In this document: positions 7,390 to 17,390 of the stretch, piece by piece | Numbering within the stretch: position 1 is the first letter of the stretch | Layout: every line of letters starts with the position of its first letter | Assembly (NCBI RefSeq): GCF_904846225.1 | Contig: NZ_CAJGZJ010000006.1 | Coordinates: forward strand, 62,001-126,000 | DNA from: Psychrobacter immobilis | Lineage (GTDB): Bacteria > Pseudomonadota > Gammaproteobacteria > Pseudomonadales > Moraxellaceae | Direction: 5' to 3' | DNA: 64,000 nucleotides | Program-made: the position numbers and the translations under genes | The notes under the pieces: generated by a model | Told to the model about the DNA's origin: nothing | Databases searched by the model: none | The model's input: only the letters and a program-made list of their open reading frames with translations

Positions 7390-9951
7390 ATGAGTAGCAC
7401 TGATACCTTAACGCCATCTCAAACCTCGACAAATGCACAGGTTTTGGATGCAACCACACACGCGAATATTCACGACAAGCTTGCTCGCGCGCTTGGCATT
7501 AAGACTGCTCAAGTCAATGCGTTTGTGAAACTTTACGATGAAGGCGCGACTGTTCCGTTTATTGCCCGTTACCGCAAAGAGAAGACTCAAAATCTCGATG
7601 ATGCGCAGTTGCGAGCGTTAGAGAAGTCGCTTAATTATGAGCGTGACATGGCCACTCGTCGCCTCAAAATTACCGAGCTACTAAGCACGCAGGGCAATTT
7701 GACTGATGAGCTACAGACACGCATTGATAATGCAACGTCTAAGCTTGAGCTTGAAGACATCTACTTGCCATATCGTCCGCGTCGTCGCTCACCTGCTGCT
7801 AAAGCACGTGCTGCGGGTCTTGATGTTGCCGCCCAAGCGATTCTAACTCAAGAGATCTCGCCAACTGATGCCTTGGCTGATTATCAAATTCAGTCAAGTG
7901 TCACGGATGATAGTGGTAATGAGATTGAAGTCGACTTCAGTGATATTGACAAGCAGCTGGCTGGTGTACAAGCCATCATCATTGATGAGTGGACACAATC
8001 CTTAGATTTGCTCGATAACTTGCGTAATGGGTTTGCCAAAACAGCCAGTATCGTGTCAAGCGTTGCGAGTGAAGAAAAACGTGAAGTCGGTGAGAAGTTC
8101 AAAGATTATTTTGAGCACAGCGAAAGTCTGGCGCGTCTACCAAATCACCGTTTATTAGCGATGCTGCGCGGTCGTCAAGAAAATATCTTGGGTCTGAAAA
8201 TTGAAGGTGAAGACACGCCCTTTATCGAAAAAATTATTAATCATTTCGACATTGATGCAAAAGCCCCTGCTGCCCGTCGTGAGTTTTTGGCAGAGGCCGC
8301 CAGCAGTTTGTGGAAAGACAAATGGCGTCCACATATTGAACATCGCTTGTTAACTGAAAAACGTCTAACCGCTGAAGCCGATGCGATTGATGTTTTTGCA
8401 AATAATTTACAGCATTTATTAATGTCAGCACCCGCAGGTCGTAAAGTGATCTTGGGCGTTGATCCTGGTATTCGTCATGGCGTAAAAATGGCCATCGTTG
8501 ATGCTCAAGGCCACGTGATGTTAGATGGCGAAGATAAGCCTGTCATCGCCACGGTTTATCCGTTTGCTCCTGATAATAAGATGAGTGAGGCCAAAGTCGT
8601 CATTGACGAGCTACTAGACACTTATCACGTCGATTTAGTGGCGATTGGCAATGGCACTGCCAGCCGCGAAACAGACGCGATGATTAAAGAGATTTTGGCA
8701 GCCAATGACACGCTAAAAGCCAAAGCGGTAATCGTTAACGAATCAGGTGCGTCAGTCTATTCAGCCAGTGAGCTGGCTAGTGATGAATTGGCCAATTTAG
8801 ATGTATCAGTACGCGGTGCGGTTTCTATCGCTCGTCGCTTACAAGATCCATTATCCGAGCTAGTGAAAGTTGATCCAAAGGCCATCGGTGTGGGTCAATA
8901 TCAGCATGACGTCAACCAAAGTCAATTGGCAGATAGCTTGGATAAAGTGACTCAAGACAGCGTCAATGCCGTTGGTGTTGATGTGAATACGGCAAGTCCC
9001 GCTATATTAGCGCACATTGCTGGTTTGAATAAAAACGTCGCCCAGCAAATCGTCACTTACCGCAAAGAGCATGGTGCTTTTGATAGCCGTGAGGCACTGA
9101 AAAATGTTCCACGTTTAGGGGTGAAAACCTTTGAGCAAGCGGCAGGTTTTTTACGTGTACATGGTGGCAGCAATCCATTAGACGCAACAGGCGTGCATCC
9201 AGAAAGCTATGCACTGGTCGATAGCTTATTGGCGCAAACCGGCAAAGCATTGCCAGAAGTCATCGGTAATGATGGCGTGTTAAATGCGATCGATACCACT
9301 GCGCTAGCGGCCAACGATGACAATATCAGTATAAGAGCAATCCTAGATGAGCTTGCAAAGCCAGCACGTGATCCGCGTCCTGAGTTTAAGACGGCGAATT
9401 TCCGCGATGATGTCAACAGTATCAAAGATTTGACTGAAGGTATGACGCTAGAAGGCGTGGTTACTAATGTCACAGCTTTTGGCTGCTTCGTTGATGTTGG
9501 TGTTCACCAAGATGGTTTGGTGCATATCTCACAGATGGCCAACGACTTTGTCGCAGACCCGATGAATCGAGTCAAGCCAGGCAATATCGTCTCAGTACGT
9601 GTGATCTCTATCGACGAAAAACGTGGTCGCATTGGTTTTAGTATGAAACCCGAAGCTGAAAAAGTAGCTCGTCCAGTAAAGGCGTCTGCTGATTCAAACG
9701 CGGGTAATGATGATAAAGTCAGTCGTCCGCGTAGTAATCATTCAAATAGCAATCGCCCAAATAATAGCCGTCCAGCTGCTGACAAACGCTCGTCAAAGCC
9801 ACGTAGCAACCGTCAGGACAAGAACAGTACCAATGACAGTGTCAATAATCGTAGCAAAGCACCTAAAGCTGAAAAAGCCGAAGCTCCTAGCAAAATGGGT
9901 ACGCTTGGTGCCTTGTTGAAAGAAGCTGGCGTGACTAAAGATAAAAAATAG
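7390..9951 (+). CDS. tex: Transcription accessory RNA-binding protein Tex
   Basis: 853-residue cytoplasmic nucleic-acid-binding protein of the Tex/Spt6 family, linked to transcription and RNA quality control. Domains in order: N-terminal helical Tex domain with PFIARYRKE near residue 57; YqgF-like RNase H fold starting at VILGVDPGIRHG near residue 353; helix-hairpin-helix segment (ILAHIAGLNKNVAQQIVTYR, then LKNVPRLGVKTFEQAAGFLR); and an S1 RNA-binding domain (GMTLEGVVTNVTAFGCFVDVG) near residue 685. The last 85 residues or so are a Ser/Asn/Lys/Arg-rich tail longer than usual. A single gene with its own terminator. Confidence 0.95.
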   Translation: MSSTDTLTPSQTSTNAQVLDATTHANIHDKLARALGIKTAQVNAFVKLYDEGATVPFIARYRKEKTQNLDDAQLRALEKSLNYERDMATRRLKITELLSTQGNLTDELQTRIDNATSKLELEDIYLPYRPRRRSPAAKARAAGLDVAAQAILTQEISPTDALADYQIQSSVTDDSGNEIEVDFSDIDKQLAGVQAIIIDEWTQSLDLLDNLRNGFAKTASIVSSVASEEKREVGEKFKDYFEHSESLARLPNHRLLAMLRGRQENILGLKIEGEDTPFIEKIINHFDIDAKAPAARREFLAEAASSLWKDKWRPHIEHRLLTEKRLTAEADAIDVFANNLQHLLMSAPAGRKVILGVDPGIRHGVKMAIVDAQGHVMLDGEDKPVIATVYPFAPDNKMSEAKVVIDELLDTYHVDLVAIGNGTASRETDAMIKEILAANDTLKAKAVIVNESGASVYSASELASDELANLDVSVRGAVSIARRLQDPLSELVKVDPKAIGVGQYQHDVNQSQLADSLDKVTQDSVNAVGVDVNTASPAILAHIAGLNKNVAQQIVTYRKEHGAFDSREALKNVPRLGVKTFEQAAGFLRVHGGSNPLDATGVHPESYALVDSLLAQTGKALPEVIGNDGVLNAIDTTALAANDDNISIRAILDELAKPARDPRPEFKTANFRDDVNSIKDLTEGMTLEGVVTNVTAFGCFVDVGVHQDGLVHISQMANDFVADPMNRVKPGNIVSVRVISIDEKRGRIGFSMKPEAEKVARPVKASADSNAGNDDKVSRPRSNHSNSNRPNNSRPAADKRSSKPRSNRQDKNSTNDSVNNRSKAPKAEKAEAPSKMGTLGALLKEAGVTKDKK

Positions 9952-9981
9952 CGGATATCGACATTAATAATTATAAGTAAT

Positions 9982-10010
9982 AAAAAGGCAGCCTAATGGC
10001 TGCCTTTTTT
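9982..10010 (+). terminator. tex terminator
   Basis: AAAAAGGCAGCC - TAAT - GGCTGCCTTTTTT, a near-perfect stem with a T run about 30 bp after the tex stop codon. Confidence 0.9.
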
Positions 10011-10069
10011 ATTATCTGATATATCTTTTAGCGCGTGATCATATTTGTATTATTTCATTTGGGACTGGC

Positions 10070-10132
10070 TATATATTCAGTAAAAATTGATATCAGCAGT
10101 ACCATAGCGTTTTTAGGGTATTTTGATTATAG
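10070..10132. repeat. Intergenic palindromic repeat, partial copy C
   Basis: Contains AAAATTGATATCAGCAGTACCATAGCG and the tail TTTTTAGGGTATTTTGATTATA, matching the right half of copy A. The left half is missing. It abuts the stop codon of the convergent secreted protein gene. Confidence 0.6.
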
Positions 10133-10139
10133 GCGTTTC

Positions 10140-10583
10140 TTAGTTTGCCATACCATCTTGTGAGTCTTCTTCTTGCATCATGTCTTGTTGTGCGTCTTCT
10201 TCTTGTATCATCATATCGTTAGGATCTTGCATATCATCAGGGTTCTGCATATTTTCTGGGTCTTGCATATCTTGTTGTTGAGCTTGCAGCGGCATATCTT
10301 GTTGTGGCTGTTGGGTTTGTAGCTCGGTAGGCATCGCCTGTGGATTAGCGTTGTTATTGATACTACTAGTGCTGGATCTTGAGATTCTTTGCGTCTCATT
10401 AATTGCAAATGGGCTAGATTGGTCTGCACCCATCTCGCTATCGGCACGTGCTGTTTCAACTTGCACCGCATTGTCAGCGGCTGCCCCTTTTACGTCTGTT
10501 TGTGTAGGCGCTGCCATGGCTAAACTTGGGATAGTAAGTGCAGCACCGATAAGTAGTGATAAAGATAGATTTTGTTTGTTCAT
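10140..10583 (-). CDS. Secreted low-complexity Gln/Met/Asp-rich protein
   Basis: 147 residues with a clear signal peptide (MNKQNLSLSLLIGAALTIPS...AMAA). A disordered middle follows, then a C-terminal half built of short degenerate repeats of the form MQDPENMQ / NPDDMQ / DPNDMM, ending in acidic EEDAQQDMMQEEDSQDGM. The calculated character is strongly acidic and Met/Gln-rich. Start ATG 10583 has an AAGGA ribosome-binding site. No known domain is recognised and no function is assigned. Exported acidic Met-rich proteins sometimes bind metals, but nothing here proves that. Confidence 0.75.
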   Translation of the reverse strand: MNKQNLSLSLLIGAALTIPSLAMAAPTQTDVKGAAADNAVQVETARADSEMGADQSSPFAINETQRISRSSTSSINNNANPQAMPTELQTQQPQQDMPLQAQQQDMQDPENMQNPDDMQDPNDMMIQEEDAQQDMMQEEDSQDGMAN

Positions 10584-11273
10584 AATAAATTCCTTAATTT
10601 ATAATCTTATAACGTCAGTTTAAAGAAATTCAAACTTGACTTGTATTTAGCATTCTTTTACATATCACTAATTTATTTAGTATTTTGAATATATATATTT
10701 AATATATCTAACATTGAATTTATAGACAAAATAAAATCATGATAACCAGCAAGCGATTACCATGATCGATTCGGATAAAGAGTTCCGTAAGCCAAATTAA
10801 ACCAGTTACAAACTCTAGAAGTGAGAGTATCAACTAAAGTACCACTAGTTCAGTAGTGCATAGATTACAAGTCTCACAGATAAATGTTGGCAGGTGATTT
10901 TGTGCAACTATTGTATTCTTATTGTCATACTGAAACGCCACGTAAAAATTGTATTCCTAGAATTATCGCGACTCAAGCTCAGTTACTGCAATATTTGGCT
11001 AGAGAAGTTCGCTAGTAATGCGTATTTTAATATATGAAAAAACTGCAAAGCTGTAATATTTTTTACCTAAAAAGTACGTTTTTATTGTTTTTTAAAATTA
11101 ATTATAAAAATTTGTAGATAATAAAAAACCGCATCCTGCCAGCAAGAGACGGTTATTTAAGTAATCAATTAAAAAAGTGATAATTTACGATGTGTTGACT
11201 TGAGTAATTCTAATACTCAATGGCTTCAACCCTAAATGACTGTAATCTTCAATTATCTTAATCCTCAACGACT
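10584..11273. other. Gene-poor 690-bp interval
   Basis: AT-rich sequence without a convincing gene. A 43-codon open frame starting MLAGDFVQLLYSYCHTET lies around 10886-11017 and could be a remnant of a degraded gene, but it has no clear ribosome-binding site. A weak hairpin (AAAACCG...CGGTTATTT) near 11124-11158 may terminate the minus-strand gene that ends at 11274. Confidence 0.4.
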
Positions 11274-12560
11274 TTAATCTTCAATGACTTTGAAGCTCAA
11301 ACCTGCATACTCTTCCAAACGAACCAAAAGCTTATCGCCCATTGCTGAGACGGGTGTCCAAAAACCGCCACCGACATCATCTTTGCTGATATCTTGTGCC
11401 AAGCATAAGGCGGCTTGCGACAACATGCGTGAGGTACTGCCATAACCAGGATCTTTATCACCCGTCACTTTGGTGGTAATGGTTTCCTTTTTGGCCGTTT
11501 GTCCAAAGAGGCGAATATCAAAATAGCCGTTTTTTTGCTCTTCTTGAGACGGCCCAGAGCCTGATTTGGGTAGCACGTGCTTGGATAAAAACTCACGGCT
11601 TGGTTTAATCATCATGGCGGTGGCAAAACCAAACAAGCCGGTACTCATGGCATAACTTGATAATTGACCTTTTACCCCATCTTTCATCCACATCGCTTCA
11701 TCATATTTAAAGTCGCGGCCATACTCGTAGCCAAGCAGTTGGTTGGTACGATGGACGATACGAGTATTAATGCTTGCCATGACAAAAGGCGCCAACCAGC
11801 GTTTGTGCTCGTCATCATATGCTGGTTTGGTGACATTGTCTTGACGCACGTTTGGTGCCTCTTTATCATCATTCAGCAGATAAGGATTTGCTACTTGCTT
11901 ACGACGTGATTTGTCTTGCCCGACTTCTTCAAAGATAGTGGCCATCGACGCAATAGTGCCGCCCGATATACCACCTTTTGCCGCTTTTACCCGCATATGA
12001 ATCACATCACAAGCCGTGCCGAATTTTTCTTCTGCTTGGGTTTGGGTAAAGTAAACGCCTAAATCGGATGGAATAGAGTCAAAACCACAGGAGTTGACAA
12101 TACGAGCGCCGCTTTGCTTGGCAGTGTCTTGGTATTTATCCATCATGTCTTTGATAAAAATAGCTTCGCCTGTGAGATCGACATAGTCGGTACCGTTTTC
12201 AGCACAAGACTTAATCAAAGGCTCACCATATTTAAGGTAAGGACCGACGGTTGAGATGATGACTTGAGTTTGTTTGGTCATCTCGTCAAGGCTCGCCGCG
12301 TCCTTACTATTAGCAAGGATAATATCGACTTCGCTAGTAAGTTCAGACTGCAACTCATTCAGTTTTTCTTGGTCACGACCCGCTATCGCCCAAGATACGT
12401 TATTGCCATCTTTGTCTTTATTATTAGACAAAAATTCTACTAAATAATGTGCTGTGATTTTTCCAACGAAGCTGGTCGCGCCGTACAAAACGACCGCATA
12501 AGGACGCTTCTCACTGCTGCTCTGTGGGGTAGTATCTGAATGGTCTGTATTGGTGCTCAT
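11274..12560 (-). CDS. Saccharopine dehydrogenase-like NAD(P)-binding oxidoreductase
   Basis: 428-residue protein with an N-terminal Rossmann fold, YAVVLYGATSFVGKITAHYL, and downstream motifs STVGPYLKYGEPLIKSC, NGTDYVDLTGE and VNSCGFDSIPSDLG. These are typical of the saccharopine-dehydrogenase-like family that includes mycobacterial trans-acting enoyl reductases. The reaction in this organism is unknown; lipid modification is a guess from the family. The start at ATG 12560 has AAGGAT just upstream; a frame open to 12632 adds 24 unlikely residues. Confidence 0.8.
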   Translation of the reverse strand: MSTNTDHSDTTPQSSSEKRPYAVVLYGATSFVGKITAHYLVEFLSNNKDKDGNNVSWAIAGRDQEKLNELQSELTSEVDIILANSKDAASLDEMTKQTQVIISTVGPYLKYGEPLIKSCAENGTDYVDLTGEAIFIKDMMDKYQDTAKQSGARIVNSCGFDSIPSDLGVYFTQTQAEEKFGTACDVIHMRVKAAKGGISGGTIASMATIFEEVGQDKSRRKQVANPYLLNDDKEAPNVRQDNVTKPAYDDEHKRWLAPFVMASINTRIVHRTNQLLGYEYGRDFKYDEAMWMKDGVKGQLSSYAMSTGLFGFATAMMIKPSREFLSKHVLPKSGSGPSQEEQKNGYFDIRLFGQTAKKETITTKVTGDKDPGYGSTSRMLSQAALCLAQDISKDDVGGGFWTPVSAMGDKLLVRLEEYAGLSFKVIED

Positions 12561-12983
12561 ATTTATTATCCTTATTGGGTGTTTTGACAAATGGGGTTTT
12601 AGCGAATGACCAAGTATCAATATTTTTAGCAAATTATAAAAGAAAAATGCTCGTTATCCATCAGTGGTTAATCATATCTATATATCAGCCCTATAAAGCA
12701 AGACAAAAGCTATACAACACTAAGATTTGCTACAAAGGTTACATAACCTACCGATATTATTACCAAAATGAACGTTTTCTGCCGACAAATATTGCTACTC
12801 TATAATCGTAAGTAATTATGACTGGTATTTTTAAAACTAGTATTAAAAAAACAAAAAGTAAAACAATATTAGATGATTTAGGGCAGATGCTAATAGTGAT
12901 TGTTTTGGTAATTATTTTATAACTAAAAATCACTATATCTCCTTATTTATCTAATCTTTTAATAACAATTTTAGGAGAATATT
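12561..12983. other. Divergent AT-rich interval
   Basis: About 420 bp between the oxidoreductase and the DUF1328 gene. It contains AT-rich, promoter-like sequence but no gene, repeat copy or hairpin that I can support. Confidence 0.4.
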
Positions 12984-13139
12984 ATGTTTCGTTGGGCTAT
13001 TATTTTTGCAGTGATCGCATTGTTAGCAAGTCTACTAGGATTCGGCGGCGTTGCTGGCTTGTCTTCTAATTTGGCTTATATCTTCCTGGTAGTTGCTGTT
13101 ATCCTATTTATCGTAGCGTTTATAGGCCGTAAAATGTAG
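12984..13139 (+). CDS. DUF1328 (UPF0391/YtjA-like) small membrane protein
   Basis: 51-residue protein: [18 protein letters not shown], then [16 protein letters not shown], a second hydrophobic helix, and a final GRKM. The pattern of two transmembrane helices with FGGVAG between them is that of the DUF1328 family of small inner-membrane proteins, often stress-induced and of unknown mechanism. An excellent TTAGGAG ribosome-binding site lies 8 bp before the ATG. It is followed by a terminator shared with the convergent phhB. Confidence 0.9.
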   Translation: MFRWAIIFAVIALLASLLGFGGVAGLSSNLAYIFLVVAVILFIVAFIGRKM

Positions 13140-13164
13140 CATTAGGTCGCATATTGTTCAATAA

Positions 13165-13193
13165 TAAAAAAGTCCTCAATTGAGGACTTTTTT
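13165..13193. terminator. Bidirectional terminator, DUF1328 gene / phhB
   Basis: AAAAAAGTCCTCAA pairs perfectly with TTGAGGACTTTTTT. A tracts on one side and T tracts on the other suit both convergent genes. Confidence 0.9.
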
Positions 13194-13239
13194 GTGCTCT
13201 GTACTTATTGTTTTCTATAAAATAAGGACATGTACTAGG

Positions 13240-13533
13240 CTAAAAACGTTTGGGCTGGATGATTTGTTCCATTCGTTTCGCTAGACGAATATCCAAGCTA
13301 GAGATCCCGCCAGTATCGTGATTGGTAAGACGTACATCTACTATGTTATAGACATTGCGCCATTCGGGATGATGCTCAAGCGCCTCAGCATGAAAAGCCG
13401 CTTGATTCATAAAGCTGATGGCTTCGATAAAATCGCCAAAGTGATAGCTTTTGACAATACTATTACCATCTCGCTCCCAACCTGCTAGATCTTCTAACTG
13501 CATATTGATTTGTTCGTCTGATAAACTACTCAT
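13240..13533 (-). CDS. phhB: Pterin-4a-carbinolamine dehydratase PhhB
   Basis: 97-residue enzyme that dehydrates 4a-hydroxytetrahydrobiopterin. This recycles the pterin cofactor of phenylalanine hydroxylase; related proteins also act as molybdopterin-linked or regulatory factors. The active-site signature [18 protein letters not shown] is followed by [10 protein letters not shown]. The start is ATG 13533 with AAGGGTT upstream; the open frame continues 32 codons further but without family similarity. No phhA lies in the window. Confidence 0.92.
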   Translation of the reverse strand: MSSLSDEQINMQLEDLAGWERDGNSIVKSYHFGDFIEAISFMNQAAFHAEALEHHPEWRNVYNIVDVRLTNHDTGGISSLDIRLAKRMEQIIQPKRF

Positions 13534-13924
13534 ATTAATAACCCTTATTGTTATGTTGGATTGGTTTATTAAAATTATATTAGCGACAAAAATATAGATG
13601 TTCGCTCTGTCTAATATCGTCCTAATCACTATTTTAATCGTACTATTGATTCAACATTATAAAAATAGAGGTTTTCTATTTTATAAGCGGTTTTATTCTA
13701 CAACCAATATAGCGCATAAAACCCACCTATATTTGCCATCTTGCCATAGATTCAAAGATAAATATATGAGAGAAGATAGTAAAAAAATAGGAGGGTAATA
13801 TCGTGTTAATACTTAAATATTATTAGCCAAACTGAGTGCTATCAAGTGCACCATAAGCCTTTATACGAATCGTGATGTTTTCTTAATCAGCTTAATTTTA
13901 TATGTCTAATTAGATCATGTTAAA
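13534..13924. other. Interval without a supported gene
   Basis: About 390 bp, AT-rich. A 66-codon open frame on the plus strand (13598-13798) has no family resemblance or ribosome-binding site and is not accepted. Confidence 0.4.
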
Positions 13925-14218
13925 TTACAGCAAATCTTGATATTCAGAATGGCTGTTGATGTATGACGATACAAATGAGCATTGTGGTACCACTTTTTTA
14001 TTGTGCTCGCGTGCATAATCTAGCGCATGTTTGACCAGAGCTGAACCGATACCGCGTCCGCCTAATTCTTGCGGCACGATTGTGTGATCGTAGACCAATT
14101 TGCCGTCACGCTTTTGATAGCTGATATAACCAGTCTGATTATCAACAGACACCTCAAAGCGCTTTGCTGCTTGATTATGGACAATATCTAGATTGGGTTT
14201 AGAGGTTTCGCTGCTCAT
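13925..14218 (-). CDS. NATD1/YidJ-type GNAT N-acetyltransferase
   Basis: 97-residue minimal acetyltransferase. The acetyl-CoA-binding motif A is in VPQELGGRGIGSALVKHAL, and the family C-terminal signature is VVPQCSFVSSYINSHSEY. Such short GNAT proteins are widespread and their substrates are unknown. The ATG at 14218 has GGAGTGT upstream. It appears to be a single-gene unit. Confidence 0.88.
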   Translation of the reverse strand: MSSETSKPNLDIVHNQAAKRFEVSVDNQTGYISYQKRDGKLVYDHTIVPQELGGRGIGSALVKHALDYAREHNKKVVPQCSFVSSYINSHSEYQDLL

Positions 14219-14467
14219 AAATACACTCCATTATTAGTTATCGAATATCTATGGTTTATTAGGCTAGATAATTTTATGACACCCGCCTATATAAAATCAT
14301 AATATGACCTATATTAAGGTCAGTATGAGTCATTGATAGACGTCAATCTAGGCAATTACCGTAAGATTAGATAGTGTGACTGTTAATATTTTTAGCATCG
14401 GCTCGGTTTGTCTAGACAGGTACTGAATGGACAAACCGTTGAGCTAGCGAATACTTACTTAAATAAC

Positions 14468-15913
14468 TCACCATGCATACGATAAGGCTTGACGAACAAT
14501 CGGCGGAATAAACCGACCGAGACCACGAGTGTCCTGACTATCGGGCTTAATATTATTAGAGGCAGCGTTGGCAGAAGCGGCGTTAGATATATTGGACATC
14601 GATTGCTTATGCGCATGCCATTCTTCTGCACTGGGTTTGCTAAAATGATGAATACGTCCCAGTACTTGGCGAAACTGAGTACTGAAGCGACCTGTGTTGT
14701 AGGCCAAGTTATATTTGGCACATAGGGCCTGTACTTGCGGAGCAATGCGGGCGTAATGCTTGGCAGGCATGTCAGGGAATATATGATGTTCAATTTGATG
14801 AGATAAATTGCCTGTCAAAATATGAAACCACTGACTGCCTTGAATATTACTGGAACCCAAAATCTGGCGCACGTACCAGTCGCCTTTGCTCTCGTCAGCA
14901 TCAAGCTGAGTATAAATGTGTGCTTGCTCTGTGAAGTGTCCACAAAAAATCACCGCCCAAGTCCATAGGTTGCGGACGATATTGGCAGTCATATTGCCAC
15001 TCAATGTACTTATGGCACCACGACGACCCGATACTATGGCTGCTATGGCTGGCAGTGCAACGTAGTCTTTTCCTACTTGCCGGCCAATTTTGGCAAACAG
15101 TGCGCGAGATTTTTGTTGCATGATTTTATGAAGTTCAGGAGAGTCGGCATATTCATCGACACTGATCTGAATGTCATGAAAGGCAACTGCCCATTCAAAA
15201 CCAAAGGCCAACGCGGCTGTACTCAGTAGATTGTAGCGGTCTTCTGGTGTCCAAGGCTGCTCATCGGTCACCCGAATCAAATGATAGCCCACGTCATGAT
15301 CACGGCCAACAATATTGGTAAAAGTGTGATGCAGATAGTTATGAGAGTGTTGCCATAATGGGGCAGGGCAGACAATGTCCCAGTCAAACTTTTGACTGTT
15401 CAGGTGTGGATGCTGCATCCAGTCGTATTGACCATGCATGACATTGTGCCCAAGCTCCATATTGTTGAGTATTTTGCTAAAACTAAGTAAAGAAGTCCCT
15501 AGTAGCCAAGTGCCCACTTGCGAACGTCGTGACGACAATCGTCCTGCTATGACCAGTAATCCTCGAGCAACCAGTTCACTATATACGACAGTGGCATAAA
15601 TTCGCTGAAGGTATTTGGCGTCATCGCTACCCAATGAGTCCATCACACTTTGATAAAGTGCGTTTAATTCTTCAGCGAGCGCTTCGGTCTGCGCTTTTGC
15701 TAATGGCGTACTGGTCAACGTCGGATAGCGCGCAGTTTTGGGTCGCGCACTTGCGTCAGTGTTGCTTTCGTCTATCGCTATGTCCTCATGATGAGAGTCG
15801 ATAGATTGCGGCTTTAGGGTGAGACGCGCTTGCATCGCCAATTGCGCATCGGTGAATTCAGTCAAAATGGGTACAGCAGAGTGTGCTTTGATGATAGGCG
15901 GAGATAAACGCAT
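14468..15913 (-). CDS. Membrane fatty-acid (acyl-CoA) desaturase
   Basis: 481-residue integral-membrane desaturase. Three histidine boxes ligate the di-iron centre: HNVMH (near residue 155), HNYLHH (near residue 190) and HQIEHH (near residue 385). About 110 N-terminal residues precede the first membrane segment. It is encoded 180 bp behind a flavodoxin/ferredoxin reductase with a plant-type [2Fe-2S] domain, the same pairing as the DesC-DesB system of Pseudomonas, where the reductase passes NADPH electrons to the desaturase. It probably adjusts membrane fluidity in the cold. The ATG at 15913 has AAGGAT. Regiospecificity cannot be read from the sequence. Confidence 0.9.
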   Translation of the reverse strand: MRLSPPIIKAHSAVPILTEFTDAQLAMQARLTLKPQSIDSHHEDIAIDESNTDASARPKTARYPTLTSTPLAKAQTEALAEELNALYQSVMDSLGSDDAKYLQRIYATVVYSELVARGLLVIAGRLSSRRSQVGTWLLGTSLLSFSKILNNMELGHNVMHGQYDWMQHPHLNSQKFDWDIVCPAPLWQHSHNYLHHTFTNIVGRDHDVGYHLIRVTDEQPWTPEDRYNLLSTAALAFGFEWAVAFHDIQISVDEYADSPELHKIMQQKSRALFAKIGRQVGKDYVALPAIAAIVSGRRGAISTLSGNMTANIVRNLWTWAVIFCGHFTEQAHIYTQLDADESKGDWYVRQILGSSNIQGSQWFHILTGNLSHQIEHHIFPDMPAKHYARIAPQVQALCAKYNLAYNTGRFSTQFRQVLGRIHHFSKPSAEEWHAHKQSMSNISNAASANAASNNIKPDSQDTRGLGRFIPPIVRQALSYAW

Positions 15914-16094
15914 AAATAATCCTTAACCGAAACAGCCCAAATAAGCAGCATTGAATCCGGTTTAATAAGTCGTCTAAGTTCTAGAATACAGTAAGATTCA
16001 ATATCAAATGGCTTTTAAATGTCGTTCACGTTATGAGTATTTGGATTTTATAATCGCTGTAATGTATAGTCGCTGTACTGATATAGTGATTTCA

Positions 16095-17390
16095 CTAAAT
16101 ATCTAGTACCACGTCAGTCATAGCAACATTGATGCACGTTTGAATAGATTCATAGCCATCATGGCTTAGCTTACCAGTTTGAATATTTTTAACCACACCA
16201 CTAACTTTATTGCAGCGACACAATTGGCAAATGCCCTGTCTACAACCATGAGTTAGGCGAATTTCTGCTTTTTCAGCCGCCGTTAGCAGAGTCGTATTAC
16301 TGCTAAACTGCCGTTGCCGTGCCCGTAAATAGATCGTTTTCTCTTCTACCGTTCGTGTCTCGTCATGGTTTTTATCACTATCTAAACTGAAATCAAGCAA
16401 TCCATTACCGAAGCTTTCTATAATGACGTTGTCGCGTAGCTGGACGTTCGGAGACAAGGTTATGTCGTCTATAGCCTTGTATAAACCCGTCAACAATGGC
16501 TGTGCACCGCAGGCAAAGATTTGCGTATCTGCCAGTGGCAAATTGAGTGCCAATAGACTGTCTGTACTTATATGTCGTGTGCTTACCAAGTAAGTATGAG
16601 CGTCTTCTGTGTTAATCAAATGATAAGTAAAATCTGGATAGATAGCAGCCAATTGTTGCCATTGGTTCTGAAATACAATAGTACGATTATAATGTAATAA
16701 AGTTACTTGATGTCCGTGTTGCAGTGCTTGCGTGATGAGTCCCAGCATTGGAGTGATACCGCTACCACCCGCAATAAATAATAATGCGGCTGGCTTCTTA
16801 AGCATTGAGTTTGCGGTCGCATGTCCACTGAGCGCGTTTGCTTGCTTTGTTAACGATGACTGTGCCAAAGTAAACGAGCCAGTTGGGGCACTGCTATTTA
16901 TTATCATGCCAATTGGCATTTGCTTGGTTAAATAGTTTGAAACCAATCCTTGTGGTTTAATGGCGATCGTAACCGTCGAGCCCTGTCTATTTTTGCCTGT
17001 ACTGTCATCGATGATAGCCTCTTGCCACCAGAGTGATTGCTCGGGCAGTCCCACTATCGAATAGCTGCGCTGATGATAAATCCCATCGATAAAAACGCTT
17101 AAATTGAGATGTTGTCCACCTTGCCAGCCACCTTGTAAACGAAACGCTTGTTTTTTAAACGCATGATTGATCTCAAACTGTAGCGCTATTAAGTCGTCAC
17201 TAAGGCAATGCCGTGCTAAAAGGCGTATCTTAGGGACAGTCAATGACCAAAACGGATATAGGCGCGATCCGATAAAATCGACAAACGCACTTTGGAGTAC
17301 TTCAGGGCGATAGCCAGTGGCCATATTATTGATACCTTTATAAATGCTGTTAAAATGCATGGAATCGAAAAATGATGTTAGCGATGGCAT
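16095..17390 (-). CDS. Ferredoxin reductase partner of the desaturase (DesC-like)
   Basis: 431-residue NAD(P)H-dependent oxidoreductase. An FAD-binding domain with RSYSIVG near residue 118 is followed by the nucleotide-binding LFIAGGSGITPMLGL near residue 203. The C-terminal plant-type [2Fe-2S] domain has cysteines in CRQGICQLC and a final QTC. It presumably feeds electrons to the desaturase encoded next in the same direction. The N-terminal 22 residues may be extra; a start at Met11 or Met23 is possible because no strong ribosome-binding site decides. Confidence 0.88.
   Translation of the reverse strand: MPSLTSFFDSMHFNSIYKGINNMATGYRPEVLQSAFVDFIGSRLYPFWSLTVPKIRLLARHCLSDDLIALQFEINHAFKKQAFRLQGGWQGGQHLNLSVFIDGIYHQRSYSIVGLPEQSLWWQEAIIDDSTGKNRQGSTVTIAIKPQGLVSNYLTKQMPIGMIINSSAPTGSFTLAQSSLTKQANALSGHATANSMLKKPAALLFIAGGSGITPMLGLITQALQHGHQVTLLHYNRTIVFQNQWQQLAAIYPDFTYHLINTEDAHTYLVSTRHISTDSLLALNLPLADTQIFACGAQPLLTGLYKAIDDITLSPNVQLRDNVIIESFGNGLLDFSLDSDKNHDETRTVEEKTIYLRARQRQFSSNTTLLTAAEKAEIRLTHGCRQGICQLCRCNKVSGVVKNIQTGKLSHDGYESIQTCINVAMTDVVLDI

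Noticed and set aside
9707..9919. Out-of-frame open frame in the tail of tex
   Set aside because: A product of the biased Ser/Asn/Arg/Lys-coding composition of the tex C-terminus.
10886..11017. 43-codon open frame (MLAGDFVQLLYSYCHTET...) as a small gene
   Set aside because: No clear ribosome-binding site or family similarity; it may be a remnant of a decayed gene. Mentioned only in the interval note.
13598..13798. 66-codon plus-strand frame between phhB and the GNAT gene
   Set aside because: Overlaps the phhB promoter region, has low-complexity composition and no recognised family.
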